DNA from: Owenia fusiformis
Taxonomy: Eukaryota > Annelida > Polychaeta > Sabellida > Oweniidae
Direction: 5' to 3'
Length of the DNA: 64,000 bases
NCBI GenBank assembly: GCA_903813345.2
Contig: CAIIXF020000009.1
Span: 21,851,759-21,915,758, forward strand
In this document: positions 49,401 to 61,400 of the stretch, piece by piece
How the letters are laid out: every line of letters starts with the position of its first letter
Numbering within the stretch: position 1 is the stretch's first letter
The notes under the pieces: generated by a model
The model's database searches: none
Seen by the model: the letters and a program-made list of their open reading frames with translations, nothing else
What the model was told of the DNA's origin: nothing
Translations under genes and position numbers: made by a program

Positions 49401-52400
49401 GGTTTGGATATTGGGTTCATCCCTCGTGAGATATGCACATCTACTTTCTGTCCCTACGGTCCCTCAGGTAGATATGCATATCTCCCTCTGGAAAAAACCC
49501 ATATCCAAAACCTCCGAGTACATAACCCTTATTTATCCCATGGTTACAAGGATATAGATCGAATATCACGTGAAGATATAATTGATACGTGGATGAAGAT
49601 ATCATATTTTAGCAAACAATTCCCAAATCATCGAATGTCACTTTTGAATCCATCGAATATCACTTTTTGAAAGGTGATAATCGATGGTTTCAAAAGTGAT
49701 ATTCGATGGTTTCAAAAGTGATATTCGATGGTTTTGATTTTTTCAATTTTTTTTATTAATTCAGCAAAACGATTGTTTATATATTTATTATATATTTTTA
49801 TTTTTTTGGGATCTTGTTTTTACGGCGTTCGCATTAAATACAAACCACTCTGTTACGTCACGTATATGACGTTCGTTGAATTATCGCAATCAAAATGTCA
49901 GACGAAATGGAATTATCATTGCAATTTATCTGACTATTCAATGTTCGCTGGATAATAATTCCCAATGGGATAAACGGACAATCCTATGGTTTTTCAAAAA
50001 TATCACTTATATCCACTCATGGATATCAGTATTTTCACTCATTCGCTGCGCTCACTCGCGAAGATATCAATATCCACTGGATATAAGCGATATTTTTTCA
50101 GAGCCATAGGATATTCCTATATTATTCCATAGTTAGCATGATATCCATAGGATAACATGTCAAAATAAAACGGTATTTTTGAAATCAGTGGTAAAATATG
50201 ATATTTTTGGCAAATTTTCACTTAACCATAGCATACGGTGTTTTAGCCATGACATACGGCGCCGGATACGGATTTTTGCTACTTCAGACTCAAAACGAGG
50301 CTAAGTGTCAATATCGCCGTATCGTTTGGAAAATTCGTTTTAAATCACTTAATTCCCGACGATTCTGATGATGACTTTAACTATGGAATATAAAGAACAT
50401 CCTATGATTTACTCGTGATATGATTTTAATCCACTCATGGATGTTGATATCTGCACTCTCTCGCTACGCTCACTCGTGCAGATATCATATCCATTCGTGG
50501 ATAAAAATCATATCACTCATAAATCATAGGATATCCTCTATTTAAGATGTGATATTCGATAGTTTAAAAGTGATATTCGATGGTTTGTAAATTGTTTGCT
50601 AAAATATGATATCTTGATCCACATATCAAATATATCATCATGTGATATTCGATCTATATCCTCCTTGCAACCATGGGATAAAGCTTTACGTCCCGCTCCA
50701 AGCGGGCAGATATAATATATCTGCCCGCTACGTCATAATCGCCGCTTGCATATTTGTTCATAATTTGTAACGTTCGCGGAATGACTATAAACGGCAATGG
50801 AGAAAACACAGACAATCAGGGTCTGTTTGATAGTTAAAAAAAGGGAAAGAGCATCCACTTAATCAATAAAAAATTCGAGAAAATAAATATGGGAATATTT
50901 GAGAGAACATGAAAATCCGCCCACGGCCAAGAAAACAAAACTGGACATGAATATTCTAAAATGTTTCCACGATTTAAAAATGTGAACCAGATGACCAAGA
51001 TTGGTATGGGATAAACATATTATCCTATAGTATCATATCATATCAAAATTTAAAAAGGCTTTACACCTACAATTTACACTCAGTTTATACTTACTTTACA
51101 CCCAGTAAATAGGTGACCAATTTCACTGATATGCAAATGAGCTAATTTACACTTTAATTTACACTCAGTTTACACCTTAGTATACACCCACTTTACACTT
51201 AAGTTTACATCTACTTTACATCCAGTTCGCACTTAGTTTTCACTTAAGTTTACACTCAGTTTACACTTACTTTACACCCAGTAAATAGGTGACCAATTTC
51301 ACATGCAAATGAGCTAATTTACACCTAAGTTTACACTCAGTTTACACTTTAGTATATATCCAATTTACATCAAGAGCACATTCTGATTGGTCAGATTTTA
51401 AACTTAATTTACAGTTAGTTCACATAGTTCACCTAATCCTTAATTGGCGAAATGCTAACTGCTTATCGCAGGGGGAGAGAATGCAAAGATATTCTGAATT
51501 TTGAAGCACTGTGATCAGAGAATAATATTAATGAAGATACAGGGGCTCCAAAGCGTAACGAATTGAAAAAAATTGCAAAAACAAAAATCCCATGTTAAAT
51601 CGCCATGGGGATTTTCCTGGAATTTTCTGTCTAAGCGCTTTAAAAAGTATTTGTAGGAGTTATGCTATAGTACAAATATCACAGAATGATCAGCATTAAA
51701 GATCTATACAAGTAGTTCTGCACAGATTTTTAAATTGAAGTTTTAAACAAAAAAATGCTTAAATAATTCTGTTTTGAAAAAAGTCCAAATCCGCCATCTT
51801 GAATTATGATGTCACAATGACACTTTTTTGCATATTCAATTTTTTCCAGAAAAAACTCCGTAAAATATGGGTCTGTATAATTTATTGGGCCTTGCTTCCT
51901 TCTCTTAAGATTCTTTTACAAATAACTTTTTTGTTTTCTTCATTTTTCTTAAAAGTTGCCAGTCTCCAAGGAGTTAATGAATGTATATGTCCTATGTAAA
52001 ACCTATACAAATAAACTGACCCATATTGAATTGCAGCCCAGGGTATAATGCCATCATGATTCAGATTAGAATGAATTCTAGGTGAAAAGATCAAAACAAG
52101 CAGGCAAGCACAAAAGGTAGAAAGATTCAATGGATATATTGAAAAGAAATTTGAAGCTTAAGAAAATGGATAACTAAATGAACAATGATGATGAAACTGG
52201 AACAAATGCACAACTAATACCTAATGGTAAAGTTGACACCAAAATCAAATAAAGTAAAACTGTATCAGGGCCGATGTTATAAGATTTTGTGAAGACTTAC
52301 CAAAACCAAAATGGCTAAGCCAGCTTTGATTGAAAGAGAGGCTGCATGAGCCTCGTTTTGGAATTAGGATTCAGTCAAGTATACACTTAGTTTACACTTT

Positions 52401-55400
52401 GACCAATATTTGATTTTTCTGAGTCTAATTTACATCCAGTTTTCACTTTTAACAAATTCAAAGTCAAGTTAACACCTAGTAAATCAGTGTTTACTTTCTG
52501 CTAGTAAATACCTTTTTACTTGAGGTAAAGTTAACATCGAAGTATACACCAAGGTCTGGTGTAAATTAAGTGTAAACTGAGTGTAAATTGGATGTAAACT
52601 TGAATTCATTTTTGTTTGGGCGGTTCAGGATATTGGGATTATCCCTTGGCCAATAAATAGGGGTTATGCAATTGGAGGTTTTGGATACAGGGAATATCCC
52701 GAGGGATATACAATATATCTTCCAGAGGGACCGAAGGGACCAAGGGAAGATATATTATATATCCCTCGGGATATTCCCTTCCAAAACCTCCAAGTGCATA
52801 ACTGTTGTATATAGTTTAGCATGATATGTACTTCTTTTTGTAACTGGAATACGATTCTAATATACAAGCAGCACACACGTATTCCCGGGGAACCATAAAT
52901 ATTTTGTGTAGGGTGTGGACATTTTTCTTTTCATTTCTCTAAAATCAGATTATTCTCATAAAATTCATACAAAGTTGGGCCTAAGCCTCTATTTTCGTAT
53001 TCTGCATGTTAAGATATTTATAATGTAAAACCTAAGAGATAAATTCAATGTCTTCAGTTGAGAATAAGTATAAGGTAAATGTGTGAATTCTGCTTGTTGT
53101 TGCACTATTTTTATAATAAACAAGGTTCGATACGCAACACTGAATAGACTGCAGTCATAGCTTAGTTGTAAAGAAAACAAAAGAAGTTGGGACGTGGTCA
53201 TGCTTGAATACGATTTTAAATATATCGCCGTTTACATTTGTTGAAATCGGCCTGTATTAATTTCAATAGGTGATCGGTGTACAAGGGCATATATTTGAGT
53301 TATTGGTTTAACGATAAGTATGACCTATGAGTGGGTAATGTTTTACAAATGCATGAAACAAATACTCCAATGGCCTAATCTCAATTTTCCTGCATAAACT
53401 ATTACATTGAAATGATGGTCATTTGCTCTCTAACTTCCGCACCGCATACGTAACTTCGTAACAATTCAATAAGCCAAGACAGGACCGCTATAATCGCTAC
53501 ATGCCAGTGTACTCCTGTAATATCCATTTATTCACTACATTGTTATTCTACTTCAAAATGGTGTTAAGAACATAGCATATTGTAACCTAACTTACTGTTC
53601 TTTTATTTGACTCTCTTAAAACCGTTGGATGCTAAATGTGAAAGCCGCTTTTGTTATACTCCAATTTTAGTACTCTTATGTCAACATATATTCAAACACT
53701 TCTGTTTTGTGTTCATAAAATTATACGCTGCCTTTTGAACTAAGAACTTTTTAGTGGTATTTACAATAGTCTATTGTAAATATTGTTGAGTAGTGATTTG
53801 TAGTATTTGTAGTAAAGTTTTAAGTGTGTAAGTTACCTTGGCCAAAGGTTAAAGATAAAATCAGGTGGGATATGATATAGTGGATTTGGTAGTCATAAAA
53901 AATTGTAACAATACCCCAACAAAAATATACATGTGTGCTGTATGATATGCTTATCTGATAAAATATTAAGTTTTGATGCTTTTTGATTTATGAAAGGATG
54001 TCATTAAAGTATGTTCAAATTTAAAAAATAAATTAAACCTTAACTTTGAATTTTAGTTTCTGCTTTATACATGAAAAGTGCATCATGAATAGCGTAAGAG
54101 GTGAAAAGAACTTTAGCAAACACATATAGATTTGCATGTTTTCCCAAACCCAATAAAACCCAAATAGTAGATGATGTCATTAGCCATTTTTGTTCAGCCT
54201 TAATGTTGCTACGTACGCGTACTTAAAAACTTAAGAATGTGTTAATTATCAGAATGCCATACACTAATATGTTAATCTCAAACCTATGACATCTTTCTGC
54301 CTTGCAAGTAGAGATTTTACATTTTGGCATGCCAACCTAAGGTCCTTACCATGGCATGGGTGCACTAAGGTCCTATCACATTTGGAAGAGTTTATTTTCA
54401 TTCAAAAGGTAGTATAGGAGTCGATACATTTTATAAGCACAACATTTGAATACACACTCAGTGGAGTCAGTTACTTGAATAAAACCTAGACATTGCAAAT
54501 CTATATAGTAATGTATTAGTATAGTATATAATTTATCAATTGTGCAAAAAAACATGCAGAATAGTTCTAGTGATAAAGACAATCTTCCCATTACAAACCA
54601 AAGGCTTTACCAAAATGCCCAAAAATCACTATTGATGTTTCTATTATTGCAGACATTTATGGTTAGATTATTGACTAAATTTTACAAACAGGCACAATTC
54701 TAAAAAATCTTACTTGGAAATACAAATTAAGGTGCTATGGAAGTTAACAGGAAATGACAAAACAAAAAATGTCAAAACCATGCTGGATTTTGCAAATTTT
54801 TTGAATCAAGATAACAGAGTTCTGTTTGGACCTCCAGTCAGTTTAATTAGTTCCACATATCATTTACATGACTGGGAACACAAGGAAAATGGTTAGAATG
54901 ATCATAAACATGATGAAATAACCTTTTCAGCCCTCTGAAAATGTGACTGAAAAATAGCTAAGAGTAGGTGCTCAGGAAAGGTCACTGAAGTGAATCTTTT
55001 GACTTTTTCAGAAAATGTGCCCAATATATTACTCTAAATGATACAAATTAAAAAAAATTCATATCATTCTCAGAAAAAGAAAAAATGAAAAAAATGAATT
55101 TAAAATCGATCTATTTTCCTTTTAACAACAGCGATTATTGTTTCCGACAATTTTTTAAAATTTCAAAGATTGTATCATTTAGAGCAATATATTAGACACA
55201 TTTTCTGAAAAGATTAAGAGATTCTGTTCATTGACCTTTCCCGAGCACCTACTTTTAGCTATTTTTCAGTCACATTTTCAGAGGGCTGAAAAAGGTTATT
55301 TCATCATGTTTATGGTCATTCTGACCATTTTCCTTGTGTTCCTAGTCATGTAAATGATATGTTGAACTAGTTAAACTGACTGGAGGTCCAAACAGAACTC

Positions 55401-58400
55401 TGTTATCTTAGTTCAAAAAAATTTCAGAATCCAACATGGTTTTGACATTTTTTGTTTTGTCATTTCTGTTAACTTACATAGCACCTTAAATTACAAATTA
55501 AAATGTGTTGCATGAAACACATTGAGGAATTTGTTCATACAAACTGGAGAAAGTATAAAATCTGGGTTCTCCACTTTCAATGAACACATTTTTGTACTTT
55601 CTCCTACATGTATGAACAAATATTTTGTGTCCATTCTCCAACATGCATAAGCAAATTATTTGTACTTTCTCCATTGTGCATGAACCAAAACGTTGTTTAT
55701 CTCTTCCGTGTTTTCAATATTTTGTTAATTAATCAATGTGTCAGAACGAATAAAATGTACCTAAACCAGTGAGTATGAACGAATTTAATGTACTACAATA
55801 TCTATAATGTGTATGAAGAGACATTACGCTCTTTCTCCAGTATGGTCATGTATATGAACCAACACGCCTGTGTAGTATATACTTTCTCCAGTATGTATGA
55901 ACAAATATCATGTACTCCATTGTTTATGAACACACATTTTGTATGAACAAATACTATGTACTTTCTCCAGTGTGTATGAACGTACAGAGTATTGGTTAAA
56001 TAACTAGTGAAAGTACATAATATTTGCTCATACACTCTGGAGAAAGTACATGATATTTGTCAATACACACAGTTAAAATTTATTGTTTCATATATACACT
56101 GGAAAAATATAAATAGTAGTCCATACACACATACACAGAAAGTAAATAAAACAATAAAATATTTAGGCACATGGGAAATTAACCTAGTTTCGATTCATAC
56201 ATACTGGAGAAAGTATACACTAAGGAGTGTGACTCAGAAAATGTGACTCAAAAACAGTTAAAAGTTGGACTTTTAGAAAGGTCACCAGACAGAATCTATT
56301 GCATTTTTGAGAAAGTGTGCCAAATATATTATTTGAAATTATAGAAGCTTTTGAAAATTTGAATTCATTCCTAAAAATAGAAAAAACGAGAAAACTGCTT
56401 TAGAAAGCAATCCATTCTCTTTTTATGATCACAATTTTTGTTTCAGACAACTTTTCAAAATTTCAAAGCTCCTATGACTTGTATGATTTAGAGTAATACA
56501 TTGGGCACATTCTCTGAGAAGTCTTTCACATGATGTTTAGGGTCATTCATTCATACAAACTAGAGAGAGTATTAGAATATTGATTAATCCAATCTGAGTA
56601 ATATGATATATAGTTGGTTCTTCAAAAAAGAGGTTTACTTAGATTTTGAATATCAAATAGATTTGGATCAAGTGTTATAAAGAATCTGATCTTCTTAACT
56701 TACTTAACTTCGAGCATGCAGATAAATATTTAATGGATTTAGATAAAATGCAGAGTTCCTGTGACAATGGCATTTATTTTTAATGATCAAGAAAGTACTT
56801 TGCACGCTCTCGCCAAGTTAGGAAGAAGCCAGAGCTTTCATTCTGGTACACATCGCATCTAGAAACATGTCTGTGTCTATCATGTAAGAAGAGAGGGTCA
56901 AGGTATTCCATGATGGAGCATTTTGGAAACCCTTCTTAGAAATTGCTATGCTGAAAATGGGCTATTGGTATGCACTGTGTACAAGTAGTGCAGATTGCTC
57001 CGATTTTCACTACGGCGCCATGCCGATTGAGTATTTTGTTCAAAATTGAATACAATATTGAACAAACGGAGCAAATGTGACCCAGGCATCAGTGTTGTAT
57101 GAATTTATTTTGTTAGGATGCCAGTCAGAGCTCTTGATGCAAGTACTAAGTTTGCAAACATGCATGTCAACCATGGCCAATTAGAAAAGTGCACCCCTTC
57201 TATATGATAATATAAACCCTTCCTATACCTTGGTTTAGCTTTGGATCACTATGCTATCACTATGTGGCAGAAATGCATTCTGATTGGATATAAATGATCA
57301 CATGACTTAGTTCACCAAGGTATCAGGAGATGGCATGCCAAAATGTAAAATCTCTAGTAGCATTACTGAATAAGGGATGTCCAAATCCTACTGTAAGTCT
57401 TACCTTTTGTGTTCACAGAAAGTTTGATTCCCTGACTGTTAAAGTATTCTATTAAGGTCCTTGCGCCTGTCTTCTGGAAATGAAATAAAGTGAACTCAGG
57501 TCAATGACAATTGAGAACAATTACACAATTAAAGATTTGTGCCTCTATTTTACATATAAATGTTTTGATATCGTATTTGTTTTTTTATTCATTGTACCAT
57601 TGTATTATTTTTATTCATTGTACATCCTAAATTAATTGTAAATACCATTTTATATACCTACATGTAACATAATATAAGTACTTTCTTTTATATGTAGTCT
57701 AGATGTCATTTTAAGAATTTCTGTTAAACCACAACATATACCCAAATGTCTAGCGGCTTGTTTTTATAGTGTATATTATATGAGAATTATGAAATAAATA
57801 AATTGAATTGAAAACTATGCAAGAGGGACAGTTGTTAACAAAAGAACAAACATTTACTTGTTCAAGAATTCAATGAAATACTCTACAAAGTACAGGGGTT
57901 TTATTAGCAGCAGGCAACAGGTGATTTTCACCTTTTCACAATATCGCTTGTTGTATTAAGGGACTTTTCAACATTTCCATGTTTAATTTATGATTTCCAT
58001 TAATTTTGCCTGTTGTTTTCCTTTATCTGGCCTGTAGTGAGAAATTCTAATGAAACCCCTGAAAGAAGAGGTTTATGATACATGTGTAAATGGATATTCC
58101 AGTTTAACATGTCATAATAGGTATTCAGTTAGTCAATAACAGAAATGTTCCTTTTACACATTTATCTAGGTCTAAATTTAGGATTTTCATTTATTATAAG
58201 TTCCATGTGTATTGAGAGATTTTAACATTTTTATTCTTGATAAATAAAACTTTTCAAAATGTCTAGGCAAATTGTGTAAAAGAAAACAAATTGGATATGC
58301 ATTAATCTATTGAAATCCAATATACCCCTGATGTCAACGCTTTATCACATGTATATTTAATGCGTGGAAATCTAACAAAATATTTATTGAAATCAGATGA

Positions 58401-61400
58401 CCCTGACAAAAAATAATAGAAAACATTCAAATTTCTCTGCATTTTCAGAGAAAATACTGGATGCAGATCTAAACTATTTATTAAAAACTTGAATACTGTC
58501 TCCTAATATGAATACCTTTTTGAGCTAATGTTCAAAATGTGTGCTAATGAGTAAAAGTATGACTTTTAGTTTTTTTTCAAGGGAGATTAAAGTAGGATCC
58601 TGGATGATCTGGGTAAAAGCTACTGAAATTGTTGCTTTCTTGGTTCCAAATGATCTTTGAGCAACTGTTTTCATAGAGGCATTAAAATAGTATATGAGGA
58701 AAACTTGTTTTTTCAAGTTGGATGACCATTTTTTGACATGGGCAGTGGCTTATACTTTGGTGGTTTTAAGTCTCTGCCATGTTTAATATGTCTCTGCATG
58801 AAATTTAGCGATCGGCCTCTACTAAAGGGGATACACTGATACGGGAAAGAACAGGCTGATTTAAAAGGTAATGGTAGTATGTTCAACTGTATTCTAGAAC
58901 TTCGAATTAATACCAACATAATAATCAGACTTACACTTGAAGTATTTCCTGGAAAAACTGCACGAGGATAAAGCTGCGTTATCAGTTTCAGAAAAATTGA
59001 ACCATCTTGGAAATCAGCAATCCCTTTAACACATTCATTATCTGGTAAAACAGAATTACACCAATGTATGTAGGTCTGAAACAATAAAGAAAAATATGTC
59101 TTTATTAATATGTTAAACTCATCTAATTACAGGTTCTCATAACTGATGAAACAATATGAGATTTCTGGGATGTGTTTCAGGTAATATATCACCTTTAATT
59201 AGAGTGTGTTTACTTTCAATTATGATTTTCATTTATTAAGTTAAGTATCAATGTCCTTAACCTTTTATAATAAGAGAAGCTAGGTGAAATATTGAACATT
59301 TCTACTTCATTAAAAGAAAAATCAAAATCTAGGGAGCACCTTTCCAAAAATGTGTCACAATTTTCTAATATTTTGGCCTTATGCTCCTTTTGGCCTCATG
59401 ATCCTTGTTATTTATGATTTAAGACTTTACTCAGGGGGAACTATTTAAGCTCAAATGTTTACTTTCAGAAAAGAAGCTGTTGCGATTTGCAATAATCCTA
59501 ACAACTGGAATATTGCTGTACCAAAATATTTCAACATTATATGATGGTAGTCATGCAGTAATACACAAACAAAGACCAACATTAGGAAGTTTAGGAAGTG
59601 ACATATGCCACAGTGATGATGCTAATCTAAAAGATGAAAGAAATAATGAACTGACAGACAATCCAACAAAGAAAGAAGATTCTTACAATATTTCTATCAC
59701 AAACATTGAAGAGACTAGTGCACACAATACTAATCAGAATGAAAGAGTTGGTGACAATATAATGATATCAAACCAAGAAAAACTTATCAATCAAAATATG
59801 AATAAAATAGACACAAAAATCCCAATCGATGATGCTGATTTCATATGCAAAAATGTCGAGCTGAAGGATATCTTTAAAGAACCATTTCCCTTGTGCCTCC
59901 ACTCTGCTCAAAGAGATAAATATGTATCAGGTGCATTTCTAGAGAATGGTTACTGGGAGAGAAGTTCTGTGAATAAGATATTAAAGACATTAGAGCAGCA
60001 TCCAAGTTGGGGTTTCGTTGATGTTGGTGCAAACATAGGAACATATACAATCCCTATATTGAAATTGGGCAGAAAGGTGGTGGCTATTGAGGCGTTGAAG
60101 CGTAACATTATACGCATCACAAGATCTGCTCAACTTAGTGATCTCCATGACAACCTGACGCTATTACACAATGCAGTATATGACACACATGCTAATTTCA
60201 CATTTCAACCTGCAAGGGGTAACATTGGTGGAATAGCAATAGTTGGACTTCATACATCAAAAGGCAAAAGACAAAGTGTACAGATGGATGAAACGGTGTC
60301 ATCTATATTTCTTGATGAAATCTTAGATTATATCAACTTTACTCATGCTATAATGAAGATTGATATTGAAGGAACAGAGCTTCATGCATTTAATGAAGCG
60401 CAAAAACTTCTAAACACTGTTAAATTCCATGAAATCTATATGGAATGGTTTCACGTGAAAAGGCTCAAGGAAACAGCCAATTTTGTAGAAGAAATGCTTA
60501 AACGTGGCTACAGAGCATACAATGCAAGAAATGGTCGACAAGTTTCAGAGAAATTTATAAGGATCTGGCCAGAAGATATTATATGGAAATCATCACACTA
60601 ATTTGAAGTGGTTGGTGAATTTTTCCATTATAACACAGTGATCTCCCTAGGATTTTTTCTCAAGTGGGTGCAAAATTCTCATTTTCACAATTCACACTAA
60701 AATTGGTCAAAATATGACCATTTTTTATAATTTTCTCATTTTCAAGTGGGTGCAAATAGATTTTCAGGCGGGTGCAAGCCTGTTTTTTAAATTTCAGGTG
60801 GGGTGGGTGCTGCAGCAACTTCTGCTCCCACTTGCAAGTGACTTACATGTGCGCATGCATGCTCAAAACAAAAATTCAGGAATTCATGAAAGAAGTAAAT
60901 CCGTTTTACATTTCATTTTTTATCCCTTGGATATTGTGCTTATACTCTATGGCTGATGCAACTATCATCAACCAAGTCTATAAGCTGACATTCATTATGT
61001 TTACTGACTTCTGAAGAGTAAATGATGGTCTCAATCTTTAGCTTAAAGGTGCAACAATTATTGCAGGGGGGCCATTCAACGATCATCAACCAGTGTCAAA
61101 ATATATTTAAGTTTGGATATTTCATCAAGACTAACATTTGTTTTTATTATCTACAAAGAAACCCCCTGGATGAACATTATTTCAGCTGATATTCCTCTTG
61201 AAACGCGGTGAATCTTAAAAATCTATAAGTGGGACTCCCTTTATAGAAGCTTTGAAATGAATGTACACTTCTTAAGGCTGAAATTGAGTGTTTATCCATA
61301 CATTTTAAGAAAATAGGTACGTATGTCAAAGCAGATGTTAAACTAAATATTGACTTGATAGTTGACAATTTTTTAAAAATTCGAATTTTCTCTCTACAGT

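Larger units (their letters stand above)
54310..57355. mobile_element. TIR element, 3.0 kb, with internal palindrome and minisatellite
   Basis: The ends AGAGATTTTACATTTTGGCA and their inverse are perfect for 24 bp. AGT lies outside both (54307-54309, 57356-57358). Inside are a near-complete palindrome (54718-55499) and a minisatellite (55530-56225). The right end is 48 bp from exon 3. No transposase frame was seen. Confidence 0.65.

Noticed and set aside
58525-58716. Possible extra CH1 exon between exons 2 and 3
   Set aside because: The frame has no CH-like helix and no convincing donor and acceptor pair in phase.
59480-59482. TTG as start of the methyltransferase
   Set aside because: Non-ATG starts are unlikely here. 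A good splice acceptor just upstream indicates that the start lies in an earlier exon.
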